A stretch of DNA of 64,000 nucleotides from Paenibacillus sp. FSL R7-0204 (GCF_038002225.1 NZ_JBBOCA010000001.1:5518001-5582000), one strand, 5' to 3'. Numbered from the stretch's first letter, positions 36,599 to 48,450 are shown. Notes: generated from the sequence alone by a model not told the origin. Numbers and translations are program-made.

Positions 36599-36847
36599 AT
36601 GATGCTTGCAGTTCATCAGCGCCTTGCCGAGCTGTACACCCTGAGTCTGAAGCGTCCGCTGGCTCCGGCGGAGCAAGACGAGCTTCAGCACTGCCTGCAT
36701 GCCAACACCGTCTACTGCTGGGAAATGGCCCGCCTCCAGATTGAAGCCCTGCTGGCAGCGGATACTCAAGATACCCAGTGGCAACAAGAGATCAGCGCTC
36801 AGCTGCTGGAGGTCCGGGTAAGCGGGAAGCCGGGGAAACGGCCTTGA
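36599..36847 (+). CDS. Small conserved hypothetical protein
   Basis: This 82-residue protein is predicted to be largely alpha-helical (AVHQRLAELYTLSLKRPL, EQDELQHCLHAN, WEMARLQIEALLAA). It has no signal peptide or membrane segment. It resembles small proteins of unknown function found in Paenibacillus, as far as memory allows. A strong AAGGAGG lies four bases before ATG 36599 and seven before a second ATG at 36602. It is flanked by convergent and divergent genes and is transcribed alone. No function can be proposed. Confidence 0.7.
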   Translation: MMLAVHQRLAELYTLSLKRPLAPAEQDELQHCLHANTVYCWEMARLQIEALLAADTQDTQWQQEISAQLLEVRVSGKPGKRP

Positions 36848-36883
36848 CGGGAACTTTTCACCCCTTCCTATAATTCCCAGTAT

Positions 36884-36923
36884 TAAAAAACAGCAACCCA
36901 TCCCCATCGGGGCCAGGCTGCTG
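36884..36923 (-). terminator. Terminator of the ABC exporter operon
   Basis: On the minus strand CAGCA (36919-36923) and TGCTG (36891-36895) close a hairpin with an inner CCCC/GGGG stem, followed by six T. It lies about ten bases after the stop codon at 36933. Confidence 0.85.
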
Positions 36924-36932
36924 CATCTGCTT

Positions 36933-38801
36933 CTACAAGAAGCGGAACTGTGCTTCAATTAGTCCGTTATAAATACCGTCGTGCTTAGTCAGCTCGGCAT
37001 GATTGCCTTCTTCCTTAATCTCGCCGTGATCCAGCACCACAATCTTATCCGCATGACGGATGGTCGAGAGCCGGTGGGCAACGATGAAGGAGGTCCGGCC
37101 CTGAAGCAGCAGCTTCAGCGCTTCCTGAATCTTGATCTCCGTCTCCGTATCAATGCTGGCGGTCGCTTCATCCAGAATCAGAATCCGCGGATCGGCCAGC
37201 AGCGCCCGGGCGAAGGAGAGCAGCTGGCGCTGTCCCATGGACAGTGCGCTTCCCCGCTCCTCTACTTCAGTATCATAGCCGGCAGGCAGCTTGACGATGA
37301 AATCGTGGGCGTCTACAGCCTTGGCGGACGCCTCAATCTCTTCGTCCGTGGCATCCAGCCGCCCGAAGCGGATGTTGTCGCGGATCGTTCCCGAGAAGAT
37401 GAAGGTATCCTGCAATACAATCCCGATCTGTTCGCGCAGGCTCTGGAGTGTAACATCGCGGATATCCCGTCCGTCAATGGTAATGCCACCGCTCTTGATA
37501 TCATAGAACCGGCCGATCAGGTTGATAATCGTGCTTTTGCCGGAGCCGGTATGTCCTACGAGTGCAATGGATTGGCCTGCGTGGACATCCAGATTAATGC
37601 CCTTGAGTGCCGCACGGCCCTTCTCATATTCAAACACAACATTATCGAAGTGAATATCTCCCTTAATCTTGGACAGCGGGGTCGCTCCCGGCTTATCCTG
37701 AACGGCAGGCTGCTCATCGAGATACTCGAAGATCCGCTCTGAGGAAGCCATCGCAACGAGCAGCTGGTTGTACATCTGTCCCAGCCGGTTGATCGGGTCC
37801 CAGAAGTTGCTGACATAACTGCTGAAGGCGACCAGGAAGCCGACCGTAAGCTCTCCCGATTGAATTAGGTAAGCCCCGAACCAGAAGAGAATCATCGTCC
37901 CGAAGCCGCCGGTGACTTCAATGATCGGACCGAATGCCTGGTTCATGGCTGAGGCCTTGTTCCACGACTTCCGGCTGTCCATATTCATGGCATCGAAATA
38001 ATGCATGTTCTCTTCTTCCTGCGTGTAGGCCTGGGTGACGCGAATCCCCTGAATCGACTCATTCAGATGGGAGTTGATCCGCGAGTTCTTCATACGCACA
38101 TCCTGCCAGGCAATACGGATTCTCTGCCGCAGCTTGGTCGAGATCAGGAACATAATAGGCACCGTAATCATCACGGCCAGCCCCAGCTTCCAGTTGATCA
38201 GCAGCAGAATAATCATAATGCCCAGCAGCTGCACACAGTCAATCATTAGATTGACGACCCCGTTGGTGAACAAATCCTGCAGCGAGTTAATATCATTGGT
38301 CACCCGGACCAGGACGGATCCGGCCGGACGTTTATCGAAGAAGTTGAAGGACAGCTTCTGGATATGCCGGAACAGGTCCGATCGCAGATCATAAATCACC
38401 CGCTGGCCAATCACATTCGTATATTTGATTCGGTATACGCCCGCAATCCATTGAATCAGATACAGAATGATTACACTAGCCGTTAATGTGTAGAGCAGCG
38501 TCAAGCTGGTGTTTCCGTCTTTTGGAGCAATCGCTTTATCAATCGCCATACTGGTCAGGAATGGAACCGTCAGCTTGGTAATCGTACCCAGAATCATCAT
38601 AATTGAGACCAGCGGCAGCATCTGCCTCGCATATGGCTTCATATAACTGAATAAGCGGGTGAACTGCTTCCAGTCAAAAGCCTTGTCGATCACATCATCA
38701 TCTTTATAGATAAAACGTTCTTCAAGTGTCTGTTCTTCAACCTTACTGTTGTCGGTATTTAATACGCCGTCAGCGGTCTGCTTGGAGGTCTCAAGACTCA
38801 T
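36933..38801 (-). CDS. ABC exporter subunit, permease-ATPase (second half of a heterodimer)
   Basis: This 622-residue protein has six membrane helices (about residues 55-340) and a C-terminal ATPase (about 385-622). Walker A is GHTGSGKST, the signature motif ALSMGQRQLLSFARAL and Walker B ILILDEATASID. The signature begins LSMGQ rather than LSGGQ, with a catalytic glutamate after Walker B, which fits the YheH/BmrD-type partner. Its ATG overlaps the end of the preceding exporter gene by 4 bp. Such heterodimers expel drugs, lipids or peptides; the substrate is unknown. Confidence 0.93.
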   Translation of the reverse strand: MSLETSKQTADGVLNTDNSKVEEQTLEERFIYKDDDVIDKAFDWKQFTRLFSYMKPYARQMLPLVSIMMILGTITKLTVPFLTSMAIDKAIAPKDGNTSLTLLYTLTASVIILYLIQWIAGVYRIKYTNVIGQRVIYDLRSDLFRHIQKLSFNFFDKRPAGSVLVRVTNDINSLQDLFTNGVVNLMIDCVQLLGIMIILLLINWKLGLAVMITVPIMFLISTKLRQRIRIAWQDVRMKNSRINSHLNESIQGIRVTQAYTQEEENMHYFDAMNMDSRKSWNKASAMNQAFGPIIEVTGGFGTMILFWFGAYLIQSGELTVGFLVAFSSYVSNFWDPINRLGQMYNQLLVAMASSERIFEYLDEQPAVQDKPGATPLSKIKGDIHFDNVVFEYEKGRAALKGINLDVHAGQSIALVGHTGSGKSTIINLIGRFYDIKSGGITIDGRDIRDVTLQSLREQIGIVLQDTFIFSGTIRDNIRFGRLDATDEEIEASAKAVDAHDFIVKLPAGYDTEVEERGSALSMGQRQLLSFARALLADPRILILDEATASIDTETEIKIQEALKLLLQGRTSFIVAHRLSTIRHADKIVVLDHGEIKEEGNHAELTKHDGIYNGLIEAQFRFL

Positions 38802-40567
38802 GCCGGATCACCCGCCTCTCGCTTCATATCCCTGGCTAAATAATCGGCATACTGAATCCGGTACACATCCTGGTAAGGTCCCGGGACCGCGATCAATTCC
38901 TGATGGGTGCCCTGCTGGACCATTCTCCCTTCATTCATGACAATGATCTGATCGGCATGGCGCAGGGAGGAGATCCGGTGGGCAATAATCAAGGTGGTCC
39001 GTCCGCGCATAACCTCCTGGAACCCGGCCTGAATCTCATGCTCTGTCTCCATGTCCACCGCACTGGTGGCATCATCCAGAATAAGAATCCGCGGATTCTT
39101 GAGCAGTGCGCGGGCGATGGCAATCCGCTGCTTTTGGCCGCCCGAGAGACCCATTCCCCGCTCACCGACTACCGTATCGTAGCCTTCCGGCATCTCCATA
39201 ATAAAGTCATGCGCCTTCGCCAGCTCGGCGGCACGGATGATCTCATCCATGCTGACATTCTTCAGTCCATAAGAGATATTATTGCGGATCGATGAGGAGA
39301 ACAGGAAGGTCTCCTGGAATACCGTCGATATTTGCGAGCGCAAACTACGGACCTGGAACTCGCGGATATCCACGCCATCGAGCTTGATACTGCCCTGATT
39401 CACATCATAAGCACGCATCATCAGCTGGGTAATCGTGGATTTACCGGAACCCGTTCCGCCAAGGAATCCAATGACCGCACCAGGCTCCGCATGGAAATGA
39501 ATATCCTTGACTGCCGGCATTTTGTTGCCATAAGCGAAGGTGACATGATCGAACTCCACCTCACCCTTCACTTCTGCCGCTGCAAGCTCGCGGGCATTGT
39601 CTTTATCCCGGACATCGATTGTCTGATTCAGCACTTCCAGCACACGTTCGCCGGAGGCCTTCGATTGGGTATAGTTATTGATGTGGAACCCGAGTCCCCA
39701 GACCGGACCGATGATGTACCAGATCAGGCTGAAGAACGCAACCAGCTCACCCAGCGACATCTGCTTGTTGATAACCAGCGTACCGCCGACACCCAGCAGG
39801 ATTGCTACACTGACCGACGCCAGCAGCTCCATGAACGGGAAGAATTTACTCCACAGCTCAGCTGCAAAAATCTGATTATCTTTATAACGTTCATTACGGT
39901 GTGAGAATTTCTCAACTTCGTAGGCCTCTCTGGCAAACGATTTGACCGTTCTTACTCCGGTGACATTCTCCTGTACAGCCGTTGTCAGGGAACTTAACGC
40001 CAAGCGCATCTCCTGAAAGGCCGGGTGAATCTTGGATTCAAATCTGAGTGCAACCACCGCCAGAACCGGCATTGTGATCAGAGTAACCAGCGTCAGCTGC
40101 CAATTGATGGTGAACATCATAATGGAGCCGAACAGAACCATGAAGAACACATTCAGCAATTGGGCAAATCCGAAGCCGATGAACATGCGGATTGCTTCCA
40201 AATCCCCGGTCAGCCGGGACATCAGGTCACCTGTCTTCGCCGTATCATAATACCGGAAGGACAGAAATTGCAGCTTCTCGTAACAGGCATTGCGCAGCCG
40301 GTAAGCCAGGAAATTCCCCAGCCGTCCACCGAAAAATCCATGGGCAAACTGCAGGCACGCCTTGACAATAATGACAGCAAGCACACTGAGAGCGAGTACG
40401 GGCACCTCAGTAAACTTTAGGGGAATAATAACATCATCGATCAATCTCCTTAACAAATTGGGGGTAATAAGCCCCACTGCAGTTGCGGCCGCCAAACATA
40501 CAATCGACAGAATCAGATAGTGCAGCTTCTCCCGATAAAAGCCCCGCAGTTGCCTGAGAACATCCAT
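38798..40567 (-). CDS. ABC exporter subunit, permease-ATPase (first half of a heterodimer)
   Basis: This 589-residue protein has six membrane helices (about 20-310) and an ATPase (about 340-580). Walker A is GGTGSGKST, the signature LSGGQKQRIAIARAL and Walker B ILILDDATSAVD. Here an aspartate stands where the partner subunit has the catalytic glutamate, so this site is probably the degenerate one, as in BmrC/YheI. The start is ATG 40567, six bases after AAGGAGG; the frame is open upstream to 40639 but a hairpin and the ribosome binding site argue for the shorter form. It overlaps the second subunit by 4 bp. Confidence 0.93.
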   Translation of the reverse strand: MDVLRQLRGFYREKLHYLILSIVCLAAATAVGLITPNLLRRLIDDVIIPLKFTEVPVLALSVLAVIIVKACLQFAHGFFGGRLGNFLAYRLRNACYEKLQFLSFRYYDTAKTGDLMSRLTGDLEAIRMFIGFGFAQLLNVFFMVLFGSIMMFTINWQLTLVTLITMPVLAVVALRFESKIHPAFQEMRLALSSLTTAVQENVTGVRTVKSFAREAYEVEKFSHRNERYKDNQIFAAELWSKFFPFMELLASVSVAILLGVGGTLVINKQMSLGELVAFFSLIWYIIGPVWGLGFHINNYTQSKASGERVLEVLNQTIDVRDKDNARELAAAEVKGEVEFDHVTFAYGNKMPAVKDIHFHAEPGAVIGFLGGTGSGKSTITQLMMRAYDVNQGSIKLDGVDIREFQVRSLRSQISTVFQETFLFSSSIRNNISYGLKNVSMDEIIRAAELAKAHDFIMEMPEGYDTVVGERGMGLSGGQKQRIAIARALLKNPRILILDDATSAVDMETEHEIQAGFQEVMRGRTTLIIAHRISSLRHADQIIVMNEGRMVQQGTHQELIAVPGPYQDVYRIQYADYLARDMKREAGDPA

Positions 40568-40581
40568 ATCTCTCCTCCTTA

Positions 40582-40600
40582 AAGCTTTACGAAGTAAAGC
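40582..40600 (-). promoter_or_regulatory. Hairpin just upstream of the exporter ribosome binding site
   Basis: On the minus strand AGCTTTAC-TTC-GTAAAGCT forms an 8-bp stem with a 3-base loop, ending a few bases before AAGGAGG. It could affect translation or mRNA stability; no partner regulator is known. Confidence 0.55.
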
Positions 40601-41136
40601 TGGCTCCGTAAGCATAAACTTGGTCTCTAAATATCGCACCGTAAGCCAGTTTTTTTAGCGCTTCCAATTTAGTGACTTTAAGCAGTTTATCATCCCTAAT
40701 TTAATGCGGCAAAGGGGAGAAACCACCGTTTTCCCTCTTTTTTCGGAATAAACCGGGCTTAAGCAGGGGCTAAAGGACGCCCGTCGTTTTAAATGCTGCT
40801 ATTTCCTCGCAAATACTGCTCAATTAAGATATAGCAAGATTCAACAATACGAAGCAGCTTTTTGGAAGCCTAATAAAAGGTATTTTATGTATTTTTATTG
40901 CGAATTGGCCTCTGAAGAGGACTGAAATTCCGCTAATCGGGAAAATCAGCAATATTTACTCAGCAATCGGACTCAGATTCCTTTATTTCACAGACCGACC
41001 CTGCTTTAACACCCCTAAAGACAAAATAACGGAACCTCAGTCCGTTTCAGCACCAAACTGAGCTTTTTTGAAGAAATAAGAGCTTCTCAGTCCACCTCAT
41101 CCTTACTACAAAAAAAGCTCAAACACTCCTAATAGA
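40601..41136. other. Long AT-rich intergenic region
   Basis: No gene is supported in these 536 bp. On the minus strand TTGCCG and TAAACT with 17 bp between (about 40690-40720) may be the exporter promoter, followed by a CcpA-site-like TTGGAAGCGCTAAAA (40653-40667). Several words of the CTCAGTCC and ACTCAG type recur between 40950 and 41100. Confidence 0.4.
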
Positions 41137-41191
41137 AGACAAAAGTGCCCACAGCGCTTTGACCAACCTGCATCAAAGTTCTGTGGACACT
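41137..41191 (-). terminator. Terminator of the suf operon
   Basis: AGTGCCCACAG (41144-41154) pairs with CTGTGGACACT (41181-41191) with one mismatch, and CTTTGA/TCAAAG pairs inside. The minus-strand tail is TTTTGTCTTCT. It lies about 40 bp after sufB. Confidence 0.8.
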
Positions 41192-41229
41192 CACTAAATA
41201 TATCTTTGAGTATTGGAAGAAGCTCCCGG

Positions 41230-42627
41230 TTACCCGATGCTTCCTTCCATTTCGAATTTTATGAGACGATTCATCTCAACCGCATATTCCATCGGCAGCT
41301 CCTTGGTGAACGGCTCGATGAAGCCCATGATAATCATCTGCGTGGCATCAGCTTCGGAGAGACCGCGGCTCATGAGGTAGAATAGCTGCTCCTCAGATAC
41401 CTTGGAGACCGTCGCTTCGTGCTCAAGCACAATGTTATCGTTCATGATCTCATTGTAAGGAATCGTGTCCGAGGTGGACTCGTTATCCAGAATGAGCGTA
41501 TCGCATTTGATATTGGATTTCGCGCCTTCTGCCTTGCGGCCGAAGGAAGCAAGTCCACGGTAAGTGACCTTGCCGCCGTGCTTGCTGATCGACTTGGATA
41601 CGATGGTTGAGGTGGTATCCGGTGCCAAGTGGATCATTTTGGCGCCTGCATCCTGATGCTGATTCTTGCCCGCTACCGCGATGGACAATACAGAACCCTT
41701 GGCTCCACGGCCTTTAAGAACAACCGCAGGATATTTCATAGTCAGCTTGGAGCCGATGTTGCCATCTACCCATTCCATCGTAGCATTCTCTTCGGCAACC
41801 GCACGTTTGGTAACGAGGTTGTAGATGTTCGGTGCCCAGTTTTGAATGGTGGTATAACGGACACGAGCGTTCTTCATGCAGAGAATTTCAACCACTGCAC
41901 TATGCAGAGAGTTCGTGCTGTAGATCGGGGCAGTACAGCCTTCAACGTAATGCACGAAGCTGTCTTCGTCTGCCAGAATCAGAGTACGCTCGAATTGTCC
42001 CATATTCTCGGAGTTGATGCGGAAGTAAGCCTGCAAAGGAACTTCACACTTCACACCCTTCGGAACATAGATGAAGCTGCCTCCTGACCAAACGGCACTG
42101 TTAAGTGCGGCGAACTTGTTGTCTGCAGGCGGAATGATTGTGCCGAAGAACTTCTTGAACAGCTCAGGATGATCACGCAGTGCGGAATCCGTATCTGTGA
42201 AGATCACACCCTGATCCTCCAGGTTCTGCTGCATGCTATGATAGACTACCTCAGATTCATACTGTGCAGAGACACCGGCAAGGAACTTCTGCTCCGCTTC
42301 CGGAATTCCCAGCTTGTCGAAGGTCTCTTTGATCTCGGAAGGTACCTCCTCCCAAGTCTTGCCCTGCTTCTCGGAAGGTCTAACATAATATTGGATATCC
42401 TCGAAATCCAGATCATCCAGATTGCCGCCCCATTTCGGCATTGGCATCTTACGGAACTGCTCCAGGGATTTCAGCCGGAATTCCAGCATCCATTCCGGCT
42501 CGTTTTTGATTGCGGAGATTTCCCGGACGATTTCTTCCGTGAGTCCTTTACCAGACTGAAATATCGACTTGTGCTCGTCACGGAATCCGTACTGGTATTC
42601 CTCCATATCAGGCGCTTTCTTAGCCAT
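41230..42627 (-). CDS. sufB: Fe-S cluster assembly protein SufB
   Basis: This 465-residue protein is the scaffold subunit of the SufBCD complex. Landmarks are [13 protein letters not shown] at the N-terminus, [19 protein letters not shown] in the middle and the [21 protein letters not shown] near the C-terminus (only parts quoted here as signatures). The beta-helix core and the SufB-type C-terminal domain are complete. It builds iron-sulfur clusters on SufBC2D. The start ATG at 42627 follows AAGGAGG. It is the last gene of sufCDSUB, 30 bp after sufU. Confidence 0.96.
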   Translation of the reverse strand: MAKKAPDMEEYQYGFRDEHKSIFQSGKGLTEEIVREISAIKNEPEWMLEFRLKSLEQFRKMPMPKWGGNLDDLDFEDIQYYVRPSEKQGKTWEEVPSEIKETFDKLGIPEAEQKFLAGVSAQYESEVVYHSMQQNLEDQGVIFTDTDSALRDHPELFKKFFGTIIPPADNKFAALNSAVWSGGSFIYVPKGVKCEVPLQAYFRINSENMGQFERTLILADEDSFVHYVEGCTAPIYSTNSLHSAVVEILCMKNARVRYTTIQNWAPNIYNLVTKRAVAEENATMEWVDGNIGSKLTMKYPAVVLKGRGAKGSVLSIAVAGKNQHQDAGAKMIHLAPDTTSTIVSKSISKHGGKVTYRGLASFGRKAEGAKSNIKCDTLILDNESTSDTIPYNEIMNDNIVLEHEATVSKVSEEQLFYLMSRGLSEADATQMIIMGFIEPFTKELPMEYAVEMNRLIKFEMEGSIG

Positions 42628-42657
42628 GGTGTCAGCCTCCTTGTGTGTAATATTATT

Positions 42658-45597
<2,940 letters not shown>

Positions 45598-45622
45598 AAG
45601 TGGTTTCCTCCTTCCAGCGTTT

Positions 45623-46405
45623 CTAAGCTTCTTGTCCTACAGTTTCGTCTTCGATGCCGAGTTCTTCCTTAATCCATTCATAACCATCAGCTTCCAGTCT
45701 GTGGGCCAGCTCAGGGCCGCCGGATTTCACAATCCGTCCCTGCATCATGACATGCACATAGTCGGGCTTGATGTAATTAAGCAAACGCTGGTAGTGGGTA
45801 ATAATCAGGAATCCGCGTTCCGGGCTGCGCATGGTGTTCACACCATCGGCAACAATTTTGAGTGCGTCAATATCAAGGCCGGAGTCAATTTCGTCAAGAA
45901 TGACGATCTTAGGGTCCAGCATCATCATTTGCAGAATCTCGTTACGCTTCTTCTCCCCGCCGGAGAAGCCTTCATTCAGATAACGGTGCAGGAATTCAGG
46001 GTTCATATCCAGTTCTTTCATCTTGGCTTCCATCTGGCGGATGAAGCGGATCAGTGAGATCTCACTGCCCTCTTCACGGCGCGAGTTAATCGCACTGCGC
46101 AGGAAGTCGGAGTTCGTCACTCCGCTGATTTCACTTGGATATTGCATCCCGAGGAACAACCCGGCGCGGGCGCGCTCATCCACTGCCATCTCAAGCAGAT
46201 CCTCACCTTCAAGCACAGCTGTGCCTTCTGTAACAACATATTTCGGGTGACCCATCAACGCGGAGGCCAGCGTACTTTTACCAGTACCGTTCGGTCCCAT
46301 CACGGCGTGAATTTCTCCGCCCTTCATCTGAAGGTTAATCCCCTTCAGAATTTCTTTTCCTTCAATCGTCGCTTTCAGTCCCTCAATGACAAATTCTGCT
46401 GCCAT
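45623..46405 (-). CDS. sufC: Fe-S cluster assembly ATPase SufC
   Basis: This 260-residue ABC-type ATPase has Walker A GPNGTGKST, signature GFSGGEKKRNEIL and Walker B IVILDEIDSGLD. It is cytosolic and drives conformational change of SufBD. The start is ATG 46405 (MAAEFVIEG) behind GGAGGGAA; an upstream in-frame start at 46459 lacks a ribosome binding site. It is the first gene of the suf operon, with a promoter and Fur-box-like sequence about 100 bp upstream. Confidence 0.96.
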   Translation of the reverse strand: MAAEFVIEGLKATIEGKEILKGINLQMKGGEIHAVMGPNGTGKSTLASALMGHPKYVVTEGTAVLEGEDLLEMAVDERARAGLFLGMQYPSEISGVTNSDFLRSAINSRREEGSEISLIRFIRQMEAKMKELDMNPEFLHRYLNEGFSGGEKKRNEILQMMMLDPKIVILDEIDSGLDIDALKIVADGVNTMRSPERGFLIITHYQRLLNYIKPDYVHVMMQGRIVKSGGPELAHRLEADGYEWIKEELGIEDETVGQEA

Positions 46406-46507
46406 AATTATTATTCCCTCCATTGATCGATTTGCGAAATCAGAAAGTTGTATTGTCACAGGTTAACCCTGATTACAAGCAATTAGATTTTATATCACAT
46501 TATAATT

Positions 46508-46536
46508 ATTATAAAGTGAATCAGGATGATTATCAA
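46508..46536 (-). promoter_or_regulatory. Promoter of the sufCDSUB operon
   Basis: Minus-strand TTGATA (46531-46536) and TATAAT (46508-46513) lie exactly 17 bp apart, a near-consensus sigma-A promoter about 100 bp upstream of sufC. Confidence 0.85.
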
Positions 46537-46545
46537 TGATTCTCA
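46527..46545. promoter_or_regulatory. Fur-box-like operator of the suf operon
   Basis: TGATTATCAATGATTCTCA is an imperfect palindrome resembling the Bacillus Fur box (TGATAAT-N-ATTATCA type). It overlaps the -35 box of the suf promoter, where a repressor would block RNA polymerase. Confidence 0.65.
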
Positions 46546-46578
46546 CTAATTTTATTACATCGGCCCTTTTTTATCAAA

Positions 46579-47607
46579 TTAATTAATGGTTATCTTCACT
46601 GCGGGAATAGGAAAAACGGAATTTGAATACCGCTTATGTTCCCCCGCTTCAAGTACTGCGACGATCCGTTCCAGCGGACGAAGCCCGAAGGACTCACACA
46701 GCTTCCGGTCATAGACCCATTCCGGAATCCTGCGGCGCAACTGCCACCCTTCAGACCGGGCCAGCAGTTGAAAATTCTGTATTAGGCTGCACACCGCGGC
46801 ATAATCCTCGTCCTGCTTGTGCGGGTCCGTCTCTTCTCTGGCTACGACCAGCAGAAACGGCGGTGAAGGTGCCTCTTCAGAGAACTGCAGTTTGCCTGAT
46901 GCCTCTGTCTTATCACCCGTCACATAGATGAACCGCCAAGGCTCCCGCATGCCATCATTCGGCGCCCAGACCGCCTCGTTCAGCAGCCTAAGGACATTGT
47001 ATGCAGAGAAAGGGGCGGCATCCTCAAGCTGGCGGCTGTCTTCCCCGATAATTGTCCATTTCCGTTCTGCCGGTGTTCTTTTTCGTCCTCGCGGCGCTTT
47101 GTCGAAGGAGCCGATTTCCAGTATCCCCGCAAACCGCTCTCCTTCACGCCAGCCGATGAGCTTATAGAACGATTCGCTCAGAATCAAGGGATCCGTGTAC
47201 CACAGCATCCCCAGCCCCTGTTCCCAGCCCAGAAGCTGAACCGTTTGCATGATGCTGCAGACCGCCGCGTAATTCTCATCCCGCTGCCGCTCCGTGCCGG
47301 CGGACTCGGCGATGAAGATTACATGAGCGGGAGTACCCGTGATTTGCCTTCTTAGAAGATCTGTCATGCGGGCAGGAAGGAGCTTCCCGAGCCGGCCGCC
47401 CGTCACCTTCGCCATCATGGATTCAGCCAGCTCTTCACGGGACTCGGGAGTACCGAAGTAAAGACAGCGCCAGTGCGGCGTTCCTTCGGACTCGTATAAG
47501 CCAGCCGCCTCATTTACCAAGGAAATAATCCGTTCTTGTTCAACCGGTGCAGCGCTGAATCTCCGAATGGTCCGCCGTTCCCTAACCGTTGTGGACACAT
47601 CCTTCAT
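46579..47607 (-). CDS. Single-chain protein with two nitroreductase-like domains
   Basis: This 342-residue protein carries two related halves. The first (about 1-195) starts with the nitroreductase signature RERRTIRRFSAAPV, where arginines bind FMN phosphate. The second (about 205-342) opens with AVWAPNDGMREPWRF. Both contain a matching segment: DENYAAVCSIMQTVQLLGW in the first and DEDYAAVCSLIQNFQLLAR in the second, followed by FAGILEIG and IVAVLEAG. Nitroreductases are normally homodimers of about 200 residues, so this looks like a fused dimer. The start is set at ATG 47607, six bases after GGGGGG. A MarR gene is divergent. Substrate unknown. Confidence 0.85.
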   Translation of the reverse strand: MKDVSTTVRERRTIRRFSAAPVEQERIISLVNEAAGLYESEGTPHWRCLYFGTPESREELAESMMAKVTGGRLGKLLPARMTDLLRRQITGTPAHVIFIAESAGTERQRDENYAAVCSIMQTVQLLGWEQGLGMLWYTDPLILSESFYKLIGWREGERFAGILEIGSFDKAPRGRKRTPAERKWTIIGEDSRQLEDAAPFSAYNVLRLLNEAVWAPNDGMREPWRFIYVTGDKTEASGKLQFSEEAPSPPFLLVVAREETDPHKQDEDYAAVCSLIQNFQLLARSEGWQLRRRIPEWVYDRKLCESFGLRPLERIVAVLEAGEHKRYSNSVFPIPAVKITIN

Positions 47608-47650
47608 CTTCATCCCCCCAAATATCGTTTGGCATTCAATATTTTATATT

Positions 47651-47664
47651 GTTTACCAGTTAAC
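47651..47664. promoter_or_regulatory. MarR operator candidate at the nitroreductase promoter
   Basis: GTTTACCAGTTAAC contains the pseudo-palindrome TTTAC-NN-GTTAA. It overlaps the last bases of the nitroreductase -10 box and its start point. A second copy lies at 47750-47763. Confidence 0.65.
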
Positions 47665-47691
47665 TATATTTTGAAAGAAATACGATGTCAA
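47663..47691 (-). promoter_or_regulatory. Promoter of the nitroreductase gene
   Basis: Minus-strand TTGACA (47686-47691) and TATAGT (47663-47668) lie 17 bp apart, a near-consensus sigma-A promoter. Confidence 0.85.
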
Positions 47692-47749
47692 TCTTTATTA
47701 TTTAATTTTATAATCAGCAAATATAATAAATAACTTGTCTGAATAGTTA

Positions 47750-47763
47750 GTTTACACGTTAAT
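47750..47763. promoter_or_regulatory. MarR operator candidate at the marR promoter
   Basis: GTTTACACGTTAAT shares TTTAC-NN-GTTAA with the site at 47651-47664 and overlaps the -35 box of the MarR gene. Confidence 0.65.
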
Positions 47764-47779
47764 AATTTTAAGTTAGAAT
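47751..47779 (+). promoter_or_regulatory. Promoter of the MarR gene
   Basis: TTTACA (47751-47756) and TAGAAT (47774-47779) are separated by 17 bp, each matching consensus at five of six positions. Confidence 0.8.
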
Positions 47780-47810
47780 AAAGGTACTTTGCAGAAAGGA
47801 GCTAAGCCCT

Positions 47811-48317
47811 ATGCATTCCTCTGAAGGACTTAAGCGGCTGCTGTATGACCGTTTTCTCCACTTCTCCCATTTAGTTGAAGAGACTTTCGCAACCGAAATG
47901 GATGTATTTACTGATCTCACACGGAAGAACGGGATTACTCTCACTTCAACCAGCTTGACCAGCATTCATGTCATCGACTGCATCGGCAATCAGGAGCCTG
48001 TCAACAGCACTACCATTGCGGAGAGCATGAAATTGTCCAAGGCGAGCATCACTAAGATCAGCACCAAGCTTCTCCAGGATGGCTGCATTAAGCGGAGCCG
48101 GATGAATGACAACAAGAAAGAAATCTACTTCAGCCTTACTCCTAAAGGCAGACAGCTCTTTGAACTCCACGCCCGGATGCACGAGAACCTGGAGGAGAAA
48201 TTCATTGAGAAAATGGGTGAATTCTCGGAACCGGAGCTGCAGGCTTCACTGAAATTCATTCAAATGATGATTGATGAGAATAGAATGCTCCCCCTGAATC
48301 TTAGTGAATTCGAGTAG
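47811..48317 (+). CDS. MarR-family transcriptional regulator
   Basis: This 168-residue protein has the MarR winged helix-turn-helix in its middle: STTIAESMKLSKASITKISTKL as helices, LQDGCIKRSRMNDNKKEIYFSLTPKG as the wing (signature parts only), with TPKGRQLFELH after it. Dimerisation helices lie at both ends. The start ATG at 47811 follows AAAGGAG. It is divergent from the nitroreductase gene, and matching operator candidates lie in both promoters, so it probably represses both. The ligand may be a phenolic or electrophilic compound, by analogy with other MarR-nitroreductase pairs. Confidence 0.92.
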   Translation: MHSSEGLKRLLYDRFLHFSHLVEETFATEMDVFTDLTRKNGITLTSTSLTSIHVIDCIGNQEPVNSTTIAESMKLSKASITKISTKLLQDGCIKRSRMNDNKKEIYFSLTPKGRQLFELHARMHENLEEKFIEKMGEFSEPELQASLKFIQMMIDENRMLPLNLSEFE

Positions 48318-48340
48318 AAAGGGCTACGCTGCCCTTTTAA
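48318..48340 (+). terminator. Terminator of the MarR gene
   Basis: AAAGGGC (48318-48324) and GCCCTTT (48331-48337) form a 7-bp stem with a 6-base loop directly after the stop codon. The T-tract is short. Confidence 0.6.
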
Positions 48341-48384
48341 AGGGGATCATGCGAAGCACATGAATCCTTATATTTTGAAAAATA

Positions 48385-48415
48385 AATAAAGCCTCCCTTC
48401 AGGGGAGACTTTATT
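48385..48415. terminator. Bidirectional terminator between marR and dps
   Basis: AATAAAG and CTTTATT flank a CTCCC/GGGAG stem with the loop TTCA. The sequence ends in A- and T-rich arms, so it can serve dps on the minus strand and marR on the plus strand. Confidence 0.7.
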
Positions 48416-48450
48416 CCTATATTCAAATCATTGTGCTACTTCTCCCGCAA

